DNA of 64,000 nt, from contig NZ_WHOY01000031.1 in the NCBI RefSeq assembly GCF_009765445.1, positions 4,418,139 to 4,482,138 of the forward strand. Reading direction: 5' to 3'. The notes under the pieces are model-generated. The model ran no database searches. It saw only the letters and a list, made by a program, of their open reading frames with translations, and was not told where the DNA came from. The stretch is from Pantoea sp. BAV 3049 (lineage in GTDB: Bacteria > Pseudomonadota > Gammaproteobacteria > Enterobacterales > Enterobacteriaceae). The position numbers and the translations under genes are program-made. This document shows positions 53,679-63,339 of the stretch, piece by piece (the stretch's first letter is position 1; each line of letters begins with the position of its first letter).

Positions 53679-53756
53679 CTGATTCCCTCCGTGGCTCCCT
53701 GTTGATTTACCCACAAAGCGGCAGCTGGTCCTGAAATCTTAAATTTCTTCGTTAAT

Positions 53757-54512
53757 TCACCGGCCTGGCACCGTCATTAACCGGACCACACCCTGGCCGT
53801 CCACCGTCGCGCTGACCAGCTGCTGGCTGCTGAGGTTCTTCACTTTGATGGTGTCGCCTTTGCGGCCTTTCTTTTGTGCTTCTCCCAGCATCCGGGCTTC
53901 CACACCATCCATTTCAGCAATCATCACCACTCGCTGGCCGCGCTCCACCAGGATCGGTTGATCAAGATGCGAAGGGGAGAGGGGCTGCATTTCCCGCACC
54001 CGCTTTTTCACTGTAAAACCCATCGCTTCATCTGGCGTGGTCATAAAGCCATCGCGCAGCCCGGTAATATTTTTCTTTTTAATCTCCAGATCGCTGGCGG
54101 CCAGCAAACTGCCTCGCTCCAGCGTGTGGCGGGCGACCAGTATGGGCAGATAGATATCCGCTTTGACGGTTACCGCGATTTCCCAGCCGCTGCTGCCGTC
54201 GCAGCGGAACTCGTAGCGGAGCCGGGCGAGATCGGGTTTGTCAGCAGCCGGACGGACAAGGCTGAGCGGTCTGGCGCACAGCGGAAACTGGCCGGCTTCA
54301 GAAGGGATGAAAACGTTAATTTTGCTTTGCGGTGTGGGCCATTTTTTCAGAGTGGCCACGCGGGTGATATCCGCCTGAGCGGTGGCAACGGCCTGATTAT
54401 AGATCTGTGTTCTGGCGGTGCGGGCAGGTGCAGCAGCCAGTGCCTGGCTGACCAGGCAGCTCAGCGCCAGGCAGAGGAAAAGTTGTTTCCCGTTGCGGAG
54501 AGTATTTTTCAT
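53757..54512 (-). CDS. lfgA: Flag-2 P-ring chaperone LfgA (FlgA)
   Basis: A 251-residue exported protein: signal peptide (LFLCLALSCLVSQALAA) then an SAF-type domain (LVARHTLERGSLLAASDLEI, VERGQRVVMIAEMDGVEA) as in FlgA. It assists P-ring (LfgI) assembly in the periplasm. Divergent from lfgB over an 85-base gap carrying a sigma-54 promoter. Confidence 0.92.
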   Translation of the reverse strand: MKNTLRNGKQLFLCLALSCLVSQALAAAPARTARTQIYNQAVATAQADITRVATLKKWPTPQSKINVFIPSEAGQFPLCARPLSLVRPAADKPDLARLRYEFRCDGSSGWEIAVTVKADIYLPILVARHTLERGSLLAASDLEIKKKNITGLRDGFMTTPDEAMGFTVKKRVREMQPLSPSHLDQPILVERGQRVVMIAEMDGVEARMLGEAQKKGRKGDTIKVKNLSSQQLVSATVDGQGVVRLMTVPGR

Positions 54513-54544
54513 GTAAATCTCGTTAATTCAATGATTAAAAAAAA

Positions 54545-54560
54545 TGGCACGTTAATTGCT
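54545..54560 (+). promoter_or_regulatory. Sigma-54 promoter of the lfgB operon
   Basis: TGGCACG (54545-54551), TTAA, TTGCT (54556-54560): an exact match to the sigma-54 consensus TGGCACG-N4-TTGC(A/T), 37 bases before the lfgB start. LafK encoded at 45113 is the evident activator. Upstream activator sites were not recognised. Confidence 0.9.
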
Positions 54561-54597
54561 TTAAACGCCAGAATCACTGTTTAACGAGGGAGGTTAC

Positions 54598-54948
54598 GTG
54601 GGAATTACTTTTGATAAGGCATTGGGCGTTCATCCTGCCGCACTACAGCTTCGACTTGCCAGAGCAGAGCTGTTGTCGGCGAACTTAGCCAATGTGGATA
54701 CCCCGAATTTCCAGGCCAAAGATATTGATTTTGCCGCTGAGATGCAACGGTCTCTGCATAAAAATTCGCTCGGCAGTGCGCCAGAGGTGAAATATCGGGT
54801 GCCGTTACAGCCTGCTGCCGACGGGAATACCGTTTCACTGAATGTGGAACAGGCTGAGTTTGCGAAGAACCAGATGGACTATCAGACCAGCCTGCAGTTC
54901 CTCAACGCTAAGTTGCTGGGGCTTAAACAGGCGATTGAAGGGAAATAA
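54598..54948 (+). CDS. lfgB: Flag-2 proximal rod protein LfgB (FlgB)
   Basis: A 116-residue FlgB-family rod protein (GVHPAALQLRLARAELLSAN, LANVDTPNFQAKDIDF). Start is GTG 54598 with GAGGGAGG upstream. First gene of the sigma-54 operon lfgB to at least lfgJ. Confidence 0.94.
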   Translation: MGITFDKALGVHPAALQLRLARAELLSANLANVDTPNFQAKDIDFAAEMQRSLHKNSLGSAPEVKYRVPLQPAADGNTVSLNVEQAEFAKNQMDYQTSLQFLNAKLLGLKQAIEGK

Positions 54949-54950
54949 CC

Positions 54951-55376
54951 ATGTCATTCAACGACATTTATCGCATTTCGGGATCGGCAATGACCGCGCA
55001 GACGGTGCGTCTGAACACCGTTGCCAGCAATCTTGCCAATGCGGAAACACCGTCAGCTTCGGCGAATGCGACCTACAAAGCGCGTCACCCGGTGTTTGCT
55101 GCCCTCTATCAGAACAGTCAGTTGATGGATAAAAGGGCAGTGGCCGGGGCCAGCGTGCAGGTGCTGGACGTGGTGGAAACCGGGAATGCGGTGAAACGCT
55201 ACGAGCCGGGTAACCCGCTGGCGAATGCAAAGGGTGAGGTGTTCTATCCGGACATCAACACCGTCGAGGAGATGGCCGACATGATGTCGGCTTCACGGAA
55301 TTTTGAAACCAACGTGGAAGTGCTTAACAGCGTGAAGAGTATGCAGCAGAGCCTGTTAAGACTGGGAGAAGCCTGA
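54951..55376 (+). CDS. lfgC: Flag-2 proximal rod protein LfgC (FlgC)
   Basis: A 141-residue FlgC-family protein with the rod signature RISGSAMTAQTVRLNTVASNL and C-terminal FETNVEVLNSVKSM. Two bases after lfgB; its stop overlaps the lfgD start by one base. Confidence 0.95.
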   Translation: MSFNDIYRISGSAMTAQTVRLNTVASNLANAETPSASANATYKARHPVFAALYQNSQLMDKRAVAGASVQVLDVVETGNAVKRYEPGNPLANAKGEVFYPDINTVEEMADMMSASRNFETNVEVLNSVKSMQQSLLRLGEA

Positions 55377-56053
55377 TGAGCATTACTAACGTCACCAGTG
55401 GCTATTACAGCGACAGCCTGACCGAATCGGCGGCGGCCAGCGCCAGCAGCAATGGCAGCGATATGAGCAATCTGTTTATGACGTTGCTGGTGGCGCAGAT
55501 CCAGAATCAGGATCCGCTTAACCCCACTGATGGCACCGAGTATGTCAGTCAGCTGGCGCAGCTGACCCAGGTGCAGTCAATGGACAGCATGAGCAGTCAA
55601 CTGGCCAATACCGCCACGCTGGTCGACAACCTGCAGGTGCTGGCCACCGGCAGCCTGGTCGGACAGAGCGTGATGGTACGTTCAGGTAGCGTCAAGCTGG
55701 AAGGGCAGCCTGTTTCCGGCAGGCTGACGCTGGACCATGCCGCGAATACCGTTACCGTTCATATCAAGAGCGCCGACGGCACGGAGAAAATACTGGAGCT
55801 GGGCAAGCAGGAAGCCGGACAGGTGGACTTCACCCTCGATCCTGAAGAGCTGAACCTGAAAGACGGCAGCTACACACTGAGCGTGGTTACCGACACAGGG
55901 GAAGAAAGCATTCCGCTGGAAATTGCCGGAACGGTCAATACCGTGCGTATTGGTACCGACGGTACGCCAATGCTCAATATTCCGGGCCTCGGCGAAATCC
56001 CTTATTTCAACATCAGTCAGTTCGGCCGCCAGAGTGCGGCAGCAACCGCTTAA
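55376..56053 (+). CDS. lfgD: Flag-2 hook cap protein LfgD (FlgD)
   Basis: A 225-residue FlgD-family hook scaffold: N-terminal FMTLLVAQIQNQDPLNPTDG and EYVSQLAQLTQVQSMDSM, followed by the Ig/tudor-like cap domain. It caps the growing hook and is replaced later. Confidence 0.95.
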   Translation: MSITNVTSGYYSDSLTESAAASASSNGSDMSNLFMTLLVAQIQNQDPLNPTDGTEYVSQLAQLTQVQSMDSMSSQLANTATLVDNLQVLATGSLVGQSVMVRSGSVKLEGQPVSGRLTLDHAANTVTVHIKSADGTEKILELGKQEAGQVDFTLDPEELNLKDGSYTLSVVTDTGEESIPLEIAGTVNTVRIGTDGTPMLNIPGLGEIPYFNISQFGRQSAAATA

Positions 56054-56069
56054 ATTAAGGATAATTATC

Positions 56070-57263
56070 ATGAGCTTTAATATTGCCACTTCCGGTCTTA
56101 ACGCGATCACCCAGCAACTGAACGCGATCAGTAATAATATCGCCAACAGCGGCACCACCGGCTACAAATCAATGCGCGCCGAGTTCGCCTCGCTGTATGC
56201 GGGCAGCAACCCGCTTGGCGTTGGCGTGACTAACGTTTCGCAGAGCATCTCCTCCGGCGGCAACATTGCCAGCACCGGCCGCAGCCTCGATCTGGCGATC
56301 AACGGCAACGGCTTCTTTGTGGTCCGTGACTCTAACGGCTCCACCACTTATACCCGCGCAGGCTATTTTGGCACCGATTCCAACGGCTATCTGGTGAACA
56401 ATGCCGGTGGAAAGCTTCAGGGTTACCCGGTTGACGCCAGCGGCAATCTGCAAACCGGTACCGTCGGCGATCTGCAGATCAACGCCAGCGGCCTGCCCGC
56501 CAAGGCCACCAGCACCATTGATTTCGCGGCCAACCTCGATGCCCGTGAAGAAGCCAAAGCGGCGGACAACGTCTTCAATCCGGATGACAGCAGCACCTTC
56601 AATAAAAGCTACACCACTCAGGTCTACGACTCGCTGGGTCGCGAGCACACAGTGACGCAGTACTTTGTGAAAACGGGTGAAAATGAGTGGACCGCGCACT
56701 ATGTGGTGGATGGCGACAAAGAGAACAGCAGTTCGCAGGAACTGACTTTTGATACCAATGGTCAGCTTGCGTCACCCACCGGTGCGGTCAGCATCAACGC
56801 GACCATTTCCGGTGCTGAGCCGCTGGAGCTGAAAATGAGCTACGCCGGCAGCAGCCAGTATGGTTCTGACTTCTCCGTCACCACCAACAAGGCTGACGGT
56901 TACAAATCCGGTGAAAGAACCGGCCAGCAGATCGATGAAGACGGTATGGTTTATGCCACTTACAGCAACGGCCAGCGCCTGCTGCAGGGCCAGATGGTAC
57001 TGGCGAACTTCACCAACCCGGACGGTCTGAGCGCCATCGACGGTACCGCCTGGGAGCAGACCAACAGCTCCGGTGCGCCGCTGCTGGGTACGCCGAAATC
57101 CGGTATGTACGGCCAGATTACCGCTGCTGCGCTGGAATCCTCCAATGTCGATCTGACCACTGAACTGGTTGGGCTGATGTCGGCTCAGCGTAACTACCAG
57201 GCAAACACCAAAGTCATCTCGACCAACGATCAGATGATGAACTCGCTGTTCCAGGCGCTGTAA
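56070..57263 (+). CDS. lfgE: Flag-2 hook protein LfgE (FlgE)
   Basis: A 397-residue hook protein with conserved ends, FNIATSGLNAITQQLNAISN and AQRNYQANTKVISTNDQMMN. The axial helices and a single surface-domain region are as in FlgE. ATG 56070 is set by homology; 16 bases after lfgD. Confidence 0.95.
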   Translation: MSFNIATSGLNAITQQLNAISNNIANSGTTGYKSMRAEFASLYAGSNPLGVGVTNVSQSISSGGNIASTGRSLDLAINGNGFFVVRDSNGSTTYTRAGYFGTDSNGYLVNNAGGKLQGYPVDASGNLQTGTVGDLQINASGLPAKATSTIDFAANLDAREEAKAADNVFNPDDSSTFNKSYTTQVYDSLGREHTVTQYFVKTGENEWTAHYVVDGDKENSSSQELTFDTNGQLASPTGAVSINATISGAEPLELKMSYAGSSQYGSDFSVTTNKADGYKSGERTGQQIDEDGMVYATYSNGQRLLQGQMVLANFTNPDGLSAIDGTAWEQTNSSGAPLLGTPKSGMYGQITAAALESSNVDLTTELVGLMSAQRNYQANTKVISTNDQMMNSLFQAL

Positions 57264-57265
57264 TT

Positions 57266-57997
57266 ATGGATCGCCTTATCTACACCGCGGTCAGCGGCGC
57301 CAACCGCAGCATGACCCTGCAGATGATCCATGCCAACAATCTGGCGAACGCCAACACCGAAGGCTTTCGCGCCGACCTGGAAAAGGCCACCTCTCTGCAG
57401 AGCAGTGGCTATGGCTACGACTCCAGATTCCAGGTCAGCAGTCAGAACGGCGGAGTCAATATGGCTCACGGTGCACTACGCGAAACCGGGCGTGAACTGG
57501 ATGTGGCTATCCAGGGTGACGGGCTGATCGCTCTCGCTCAGGGCCGTCGTGAGATTTATACCCGTAACGGCCATATCGATATCGACGACAACGGCAATCT
57601 CTCCGTCAGCGGCATGCCGCTGCTGGGTGAGAACGGCCCGATCCAGCTGCCGCCTTTTTCGCAGGTGGCAATTGGCGATGACGGCACCGTAACGGTTATC
57701 CCGGAAAATGGCGACGTGAACGCGGCAATCGATGTGGATCGCATCAAGCTGGTGGATATTCCGGCTAACCGTCTGAGTAAAAACAACGACGGCCAGCTGG
57801 TCAGCAACCGCGCCATCAATCCACGCAGCGAGAACGTCAAGCTGGCCAGTGAGCACCTGGAGAGCAGCAACGTCTCCACCATCACTGAAATGGTCGAAAC
57901 CGTTTCGCTGAGCCGTCAGTTTGAGGCACAAATTAAAATGATGAAAGCAGCTGAAACCCTGGCCCAGGCGGGAAATCGCCTGATCCGTGGCAGCTAA
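57266..57997 (+). CDS. lfgF: Flag-2 rod protein LfgF (FlgF)
   Basis: A 243-residue FlgF-family rod protein (DRLIYTAVSGANRSMTLQMI, HANNLANANTEGFRADLEKA, ELDVAIQGDG). It begins 2 bases after lfgE. Confidence 0.94.
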   Translation: MDRLIYTAVSGANRSMTLQMIHANNLANANTEGFRADLEKATSLQSSGYGYDSRFQVSSQNGGVNMAHGALRETGRELDVAIQGDGLIALAQGRREIYTRNGHIDIDDNGNLSVSGMPLLGENGPIQLPPFSQVAIGDDGTVTVIPENGDVNAAIDVDRIKLVDIPANRLSKNNDGQLVSNRAINPRSENVKLASEHLESSNVSTITEMVETVSLSRQFEAQIKMMKAAETLAQAGNRLIRGS

Positions 57998-58014
57998 CCA
58001 GACAGGAAAACGTC

Positions 58015-58800
58015 ATGAATCCAGCCTTATGGGTAAGTAAAACCGGTCTTGCGGCGCAGGACGCCAAGATGACCGCTATCTCCAACAACCTGGCAAACGT
58101 TAACACCACCGGTTTCAAACGCGATCGTGTGGTGTTTGAAGACCTGTTCTATCAGACCCAGCGCGCGCCTGGCGTGGCGCTGGATCAGAACAACAATACT
58201 CCCGGCGGCATCCAGTACGGCAGCGGGGTAAAAATCCTCGGTACGGAAAAATCCTTTACCGTTGGCGCAATGCAGGTCACTTCGAAAGAGCTGGACGTTG
58301 CCATCACCGGTCAGGGTTTTTTCCAGGTTGAAACCGCTGCTGGCGATATCGCCTATACCCGTGCCGGTAACCTGAAAATTAATGCCGACGGAGTATTAAC
58401 CAATGCTCAGGGCCTTGCGCTTATCCCCTCAATTGAACTGCCGGAAGGCACTAAAAGCATCGGGATTGCCAAAGACGGCACGGTTACCGCTCAGGTGGGT
58501 GGCGAAAGTGAACCCGCGAATCTCGGCCAGATCACGCTGGTGAACTTCGTCAATCCCGCCGGGCTGGAGGCACTGGGGGGTAACCTTTACCGCGAGACGA
58601 CGGCCAGTGGTGAAGCAACGGAAGGCGTGCCGGGCGAAGAGGCCTTTGGCGAACTGGAACAGGGATCGCTGGAAGGCTCCAACGTGCAGGTGGTAGAGGA
58701 GATGGTCGATATGATCACCGTGCAGCGCGCCTATGAAATGAACGCCAAAATGGTCTCCGCTGCGGATGACATGCTGAAGTACCTCAATCAGCAGGTGTAA
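58015..58800 (+). CDS. lfgG: Flag-2 distal rod protein LfgG (FlgG)
   Basis: A 261-residue FlgG-family distal rod protein (ALWVSKTGLAAQDAKMTAIS, NNLANVNTTGFKRDRVVFED, EMNAKMVSAADDMLKYLNQ). Standard family length. Confidence 0.96.
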   Translation: MNPALWVSKTGLAAQDAKMTAISNNLANVNTTGFKRDRVVFEDLFYQTQRAPGVALDQNNNTPGGIQYGSGVKILGTEKSFTVGAMQVTSKELDVAITGQGFFQVETAAGDIAYTRAGNLKINADGVLTNAQGLALIPSIELPEGTKSIGIAKDGTVTAQVGGESEPANLGQITLVNFVNPAGLEALGGNLYRETTASGEATEGVPGEEAFGELEQGSLEGSNVQVVEEMVDMITVQRAYEMNAKMVSAADDMLKYLNQQV

Positions 58801-58851
58801 CACTTAATCTGCGGGCGGAAGAGGATTTTCCGCCCAAATCAGGAACCTATT

Positions 58852-59517
58852 ATGAAAAAAAGCATCATGCTGCTGGCGATGGCTCTGCTGCTCAGCGGGT
58901 GCGAAAGCTCACCCTATCTGGTACATAAAGACGACGCTGAATTCGCTCCGCCCGTTAACCTGACACAGGCCAGCGAACCGGTACGCGGCGGCGGACTCTA
59001 CCAGAGCAGCTATAACTGGTCGCTAACCCAGGATCGCCGCGCTTATCGCGTGGGTGATATCCTGACGGTCAGGCTGGATGAGTCCACTCAATCGAGCAAG
59101 CAGGCAAAAACTAACTTCGGCAAGAAGAACGACGTTGAACTTGGTGCACCTTCGGTGTTGGGGAAAACCTACGACAACCTCAGTGGTTCAGTGTCTGGCG
59201 ATCGCAACTTTAATGGCAGCGCCTCCACCGCCCAGCAAAACATGCTGCGGGGGTCGATTACCGTGGCCGTTCACCAGGTGTTGCCCAACGGTGTGCTGGT
59301 GATCCGCGGGGAAAAATGGCTGACGCTTAACCAGGGCGATGAATATATGCGCGTCAGTGGCCTGGTGCGCTCCGACGATATCGAACGCGATAATTCGGTG
59401 TCTTCACAACGTATCGCCAATGCCCGCATCTCCTATGCCGGCCGCGGTGCGCTCAGCGATGCCAACTCAGCCGGCTGGCTGACCCGCTTCTTTAACCATC
59501 CGCTGTTCCCGATTTAA
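58852..59517 (+). CDS. lfgH: Flag-2 L-ring lipoprotein LfgH (FlgH)
   Basis: A 221-residue outer-membrane L-ring protein. The lipobox LLSGC places the lipidated cysteine at residue 17. YRVGDILTVRLDES and the VLPNGVLVIRGEKWLTLNQG region are family hallmarks. Confidence 0.95.
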   Translation: MKKSIMLLAMALLLSGCESSPYLVHKDDAEFAPPVNLTQASEPVRGGGLYQSSYNWSLTQDRRAYRVGDILTVRLDESTQSSKQAKTNFGKKNDVELGAPSVLGKTYDNLSGSVSGDRNFNGSASTAQQNMLRGSITVAVHQVLPNGVLVIRGEKWLTLNQGDEYMRVSGLVRSDDIERDNSVSSQRIANARISYAGRGALSDANSAGWLTRFFNHPLFPI

Positions 59518-59526
59518 GGTTTTGTC

Positions 59527-60630
59527 ATGACTCGTCATTTGCTTTTCTCTCTTTTTATTGCCGCATCGGTGTTAGCTGTTCCGGTGCAGGCTCAGCCACT
59601 GGGTCAGCTGGTGGACGTGCAGGGTATGCGTGGTAACCAGCTGGTTGGCTACAGCCTGGTGGTCGGGCTGGACGGTACCGGTGACCGTAACCAGGTGAAA
59701 TTTACCAGTCAGTCGGTCACTAATATGCTGCGCCAGTTTGGCGTGCAGATGCCCGCGAAGATCGATCCCAAGGTCAAGAACGTGGCAGCAGTCGCGCTCA
59801 GCGCAACGCTGCCACCGATGTATGCCCGTGGTCAGACGATAAACGTCACGGTCTCTTCTATTGGCGATGCAAAAAGTCTGCGCGGTGGCACGCTGCTGCT
59901 GACCCAGTTGCGCGGTGCAGACGGCGAAGTTTACGCGCTGGCCCAGGGCAATGTCGTGGTCGGCGGCGTGAAAGCTTCCGGTGACAGCGGCTCCAGCATC
60001 ACCATTAACACTCCAACGGTCGGGCTGATCCCTAATGGAGCAAGCGTGGAGCGGGAGATCCCCAACGACTTCCAGATCAACCGCCTGGTCTATCTCAATC
60101 TGAAGCGTCCCAGCTTTAAAACAGCCAACAATATTGCCACTGCGCTCAATCAGACTTTTGGCAATGGTACTGCGAAGGCGCAGAGCGCCACCAATATCTC
60201 AGTGAATGCGCCAGTCGATCCCGATCAGCGCGTGGCTTTTATGTCGCAGCTGGAAGAAGTCTCGGTGGAGGCGGGCAAACAGCCTGCCCGCGTGGTGTTT
60301 AACGCGCGCACCGGCACCGTGGTAATGGGCGAGGGGGTTGTGGTTCGTCCTGCGGCCGTTTCGCATGGCAACCTGACGGTAACCGTCCGTGAAAACCCGA
60401 CCGTCAGTCAGCCTGGCCCTCTGAGTCAGGGGACCACGGCAGTGACCGCGCAAAGCGAGATAGGCGTGAACCGTGGCGATGGCCATATGACCACCATTTC
60501 CGGTGGCACCAGCCTGCGCAGCATTGTCAACACGCTGAACACGCTGGGCGCGTCTCCTGATGACACAATGGCGATCCTGCAGGCGCTGAAAGAAGCTGGC
60601 GCGCTGGATGCGGAACTGGTGGTGATGTGA
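59527..60630 (+). CDS. lfgI: Flag-2 P-ring protein LfgI (FlgI)
   Basis: A 367-residue periplasmic P-ring protein: signal peptide ([14 protein letters not shown]) then [20 protein letters not shown] and [10 protein letters not shown]. It forms the bushing in the peptidoglycan with LfgA as chaperone. Its stop overlaps the lfgJ start by 4 bases. Confidence 0.96.
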   Translation: MTRHLLFSLFIAASVLAVPVQAQPLGQLVDVQGMRGNQLVGYSLVVGLDGTGDRNQVKFTSQSVTNMLRQFGVQMPAKIDPKVKNVAAVALSATLPPMYARGQTINVTVSSIGDAKSLRGGTLLLTQLRGADGEVYALAQGNVVVGGVKASGDSGSSITINTPTVGLIPNGASVEREIPNDFQINRLVYLNLKRPSFKTANNIATALNQTFGNGTAKAQSATNISVNAPVDPDQRVAFMSQLEEVSVEAGKQPARVVFNARTGTVVMGEGVVVRPAAVSHGNLTVTVRENPTVSQPGPLSQGTTAVTAQSEIGVNRGDGHMTTISGGTSLRSIVNTLNTLGASPDDTMAILQALKEAGALDAELVVM

Positions 60631-60926
60631 AAATTGAAGCACTCAGCAGTACCTTCTCCACCGCCCGCAGCGATGTGGTTGCCGGGACGAAGCCGCAGAC
60701 GCTGGAGCAGGCGGCGGAAAAATTTGAAGCGATGTTTCTGCGGCAGATGCTGCAGGCGATGCGCAAAAGTTCTGATGTGCTTACCGGGGAAAACGGCCTG
60801 TTCAGCTCTCGTGAGTCGCGCACCGTGCGTGATTTTTATGATGATGCCCTGGCGCAAAGCCTGGCCAGTCAGCGCAGCACCGGCATCGCCAGCCTGCTTA
60901 TCCAGCAGCTGACCGCAGCCTCGTAA
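60627..60926 (+). CDS. lfgJ: Flag-2 rod-assembly protein LfgJ, without muramidase domain
   Basis: A 99-residue protein equal to the N-terminal rod-capping half of FlgJ ([40 protein letters not shown]). The C-terminal glucosaminidase domain of primary FlgJ is absent, as in other short FlgJ proteins, so peptidoglycan opening must be done by another enzyme. GTG start at 60627. A hairpin follows, probably ending this transcript. Confidence 0.9.
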   Translation: MKIEALSSTFSTARSDVVAGTKPQTLEQAAEKFEAMFLRQMLQAMRKSSDVLTGENGLFSSRESRTVRDFYDDALAQSLASQRSTGIASLLIQQLTAAS

Positions 60927-60938
60927 AGGGAAGTTAAA

Positions 60939-60960
60939 CGGCGGGGAGAAATCCCTGCCG
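60939..60960 (+). terminator. GNRA-loop hairpin between lfgJ and lfgK
   Basis: CGGCGGGGA (60939-60947) and TCCCTGCCG (60952-60960) pair (one G-T) with a GAAA tetraloop, 12 bases after the lfgJ stop. Only a short T run follows (TTAAGTTTCT), so it may attenuate rather than fully terminate. Confidence 0.5.
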
Positions 60961-60964
60961 GCGG

Positions 60965-60991
60965 TTAAGTTTCTCGTCAGCCTGCCGCTTT
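60965..60991 (+). promoter_or_regulatory. Putative sigma-28 (LafS) promoter of lfgKL-lafW
   Basis: TTAAGTTT (60965-60972), exactly 11 bases, then GCCGCTTT (60984-60991), compared with TAAAGTTT-N11-GCCGATAA: 7 of 8 and 5 of 8. It lies 39 bases before the lfgK ATG and after the hairpin that follows lfgJ, as expected for late (class III) hook-associated genes. Confidence 0.5.
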
Positions 60992-61029
60992 GACTTTGGG
61001 TAGCAGCGCTTAACCGAAATGGGAAAGAG

Positions 61030-62403
61030 ATGAACAACTTATTCAATATTGGCTACAGCGGTATGCGTGCCTCGCAGACGCAGTTAAATGTCGCCGCGTT
61101 AAACACCGCTAACATGGCTACGGCCGGTTACACCCGTCAGCGCGTTGAACAGTCAGCCATCAGCCCTTCCGGGCAGTCGGGCTTTAACAGCGGCAACGGC
61201 GTAGCCGTGACCAGTATTCGCCGCATGGCCGATCAGTTCCTTACCGGCCAGGTCTGGCGGGCCAATACCAACGCTAACTTTTACGCCACCTCCCAGAATA
61301 TGCTCAGCCAGCTGGAAACCCTGCTTGGATCGACCACTTCCGGGCTGGGCGACGGGCTGGACAGCCTGTTCAGCTCGCTCAGCGGCGCAACGGAAAAGCC
61401 GGAAAATCAGGCCATGCGCCAGGACGTGCTGACTAACGCCAGCCAGCTGGCGTTACGCTTTAATAAAATGCAGGAGTTCATCAGCAAGCAGCGGAGCGAT
61501 ATTCAGACCCAGCAGCAGAACACGGTGAACAGCATCAATATGCTCAGCGGTAATATTGCGGAGTACAACAAGAAAATTACCGAGTCCGAGGCGCTGGGCA
61601 CGGACACCAGCATTCTGCGCGACCAGCGCGATGAGCTGGTGAAAGAGCTGAGTGGCTATGTGGATGTGCGGATCAACGAATCCTCTGACGGCAGCTACAC
61701 GCTGTCGCTCAGCTCGGGCCAGCCGCTGGTTGCCGGATCCACCGCAGGCAAGCTCTCGTTGCAGCGAGATGCGCAGGGGAATATGGCGATGTCGCTGAGC
61801 CTTTCCAGCGCGACTTTCCAGGTGGAGATGGATTGTGGCGGTACGCTGGGCGGGCTGCATGATTATGAAAGCGGCACGCTCAGCGAGATGTCTGACTCGA
61901 TCATGGGTATGGCTAAGGCAATGGCTGAAGCCTTTAACGCCCAGCAGCGCGCCGGATACGATCTGCAGGGCGAACCCGGTAAAGATCTGTTCATCTTCGA
62001 TCCCAGTAACCCGAACGGCATGCTGCAACTAACCGATATCAATTGGGATGAGCTGGCTTTCTCGGCCGATCCTGACGCCACCGGCAACAATGAAAATCTC
62101 AAACGGCTGATCGAGATTGCTAATCAGTCCATGGACATCCCTGGAATGGGCAACACCACACTGTCGAATGCCAGCGCCTCTCTGGTCAGCACCGTGGGGA
62201 TCAAAAGCCGCGAAAACCAGACCAACCTGGAAGCGGCGGTGGCGCTGCTGACTCAGGCAGAAAATGAGCGCAACAACTACAGCGGCGTATACGACGACGA
62301 AGAGGCGATCAACATCATCGTCTATACCAAGGCCTACCAGTCCAATATGAAGATCATCGCCACCGGCGATCAAATCTTCAGCGATCTGCTGGCGCTGTTT
62401 TAA
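61030..62403 (+). CDS. lfgK: Flag-2 hook-filament junction protein LfgK (FlgK)
   Basis: A 457-residue FlgK-family protein with conserved N-terminus (NNLFNIGYSGMRASQTQLNV, AALNTANMATAGYTRQRV) and C-terminus (YQSNMKIIATGDQIFSDLLA). It is shorter than primary FlgK (about 545), a common trait of lateral systems. It should be chaperoned by LfgN. Confidence 0.94.
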   Translation: MNNLFNIGYSGMRASQTQLNVAALNTANMATAGYTRQRVEQSAISPSGQSGFNSGNGVAVTSIRRMADQFLTGQVWRANTNANFYATSQNMLSQLETLLGSTTSGLGDGLDSLFSSLSGATEKPENQAMRQDVLTNASQLALRFNKMQEFISKQRSDIQTQQQNTVNSINMLSGNIAEYNKKITESEALGTDTSILRDQRDELVKELSGYVDVRINESSDGSYTLSLSSGQPLVAGSTAGKLSLQRDAQGNMAMSLSLSSATFQVEMDCGGTLGGLHDYESGTLSEMSDSIMGMAKAMAEAFNAQQRAGYDLQGEPGKDLFIFDPSNPNGMLQLTDINWDELAFSADPDATGNNENLKRLIEIANQSMDIPGMGNTTLSNASASLVSTVGIKSRENQTNLEAAVALLTQAENERNNYSGVYDDEEAINIIVYTKAYQSNMKIIATGDQIFSDLLALF

Positions 62404-62421
62404 CTTTTTCCGGAGCCTGTG

Positions 62422-63330
62422 ATGCGTATCAGCACCCTGACATTCACCAACACCATGTTGACCAGCTTTAACCGCAATCAGTCGAAATTGCTGACCCTGC
62501 AGAGCCAGATCGCCAGCCAGACGCGGTTGCTGAAACCCTCTGACGATCCCATCGCCAGCACCCAGCTGGCGCAGCTGCGCCGCGAGCAGTCGGCTATCGA
62601 TCAGTATAAGAGCAATATCGATCGCCTGACCGGCAATCTGTCAGGCCAGGAAAGTACCGTTAAAGGGACGGAGCAGCAGCTGCAGGCGATGATGGATAAA
62701 ATGGTCGAAGCGATGGGCGGTACGCTCTCTGCCGAAGACATGAAAGCTTATGGCAAAGAGCTGGCTTCGCTGCTGGAGACCACCGTGTCGCTGGTCAATA
62801 CTAAAGACGAGGACGGCCGCCATATGTTCTCCGGTACCCGGACCAATCAGCAGCCGCTGGTCTTCGATGCTGACACTAACAGCTGGTCGTATCAGGGCAA
62901 TCAGGAAACCGCGACCACCAATGTCTCCAACGGCGTGTCGGTCGCGGTCACCACCCATCTGGCTCAGGCGTTTGGTGACAATCTGGAGACGCTGAACCAG
63001 CTGAAAGCCATCGCGGACAAAATGCAGGAAGGCACGCTGGATCCGTCGGATTACGCTGAAGAGATGAGCAGCGCCTATGCCTCGTTGCAGGGCTCTCATG
63101 GCAAGATTGCGGCAATCTATACGGAGCTGGGCAGCCGCTTTAATACGCTGACGTTGCTGAAAGATATCCACGATGACAACAGCGTGGTTAATGACACGGT
63201 GACGCGCAACCTGACCGAGCTGGATATGGCCAGCGCCAGTATCGACCTGACCCGCTATTACAACGCCTCGCTGGCTGCGCAGAAAAGCTATACGCAAATC
63301 CAGCAGCTTTCGCTGTTTTCGTTGATTTAA
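62422..63330 (+). CDS. lfgL: Flag-2 hook-filament junction protein LfgL (FlgL)
   Basis: A 302-residue FlgL-family protein (RISTLTFTNTMLTSFNRNQS, LLKPSDDPIASTQLAQLRR, C-terminal ASLAAQKSYTQIQQLSLFSL). ATG 62422 is preferred over GTG 62419; GGAG at 62412-62415 lies 6 bases upstream. lafW follows after 9 bases. Confidence 0.94.
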   Translation: MRISTLTFTNTMLTSFNRNQSKLLTLQSQIASQTRLLKPSDDPIASTQLAQLRREQSAIDQYKSNIDRLTGNLSGQESTVKGTEQQLQAMMDKMVEAMGGTLSAEDMKAYGKELASLLETTVSLVNTKDEDGRHMFSGTRTNQQPLVFDADTNSWSYQGNQETATTNVSNGVSVAVTTHLAQAFGDNLETLNQLKAIADKMQEGTLDPSDYAEEMSSAYASLQGSHGKIAAIYTELGSRFNTLTLLKDIHDDNSVVNDTVTRNLTELDMASASIDLTRYYNASLAAQKSYTQIQQLSLFSLI

Positions 63331-63339
63331 GAAGGCATG

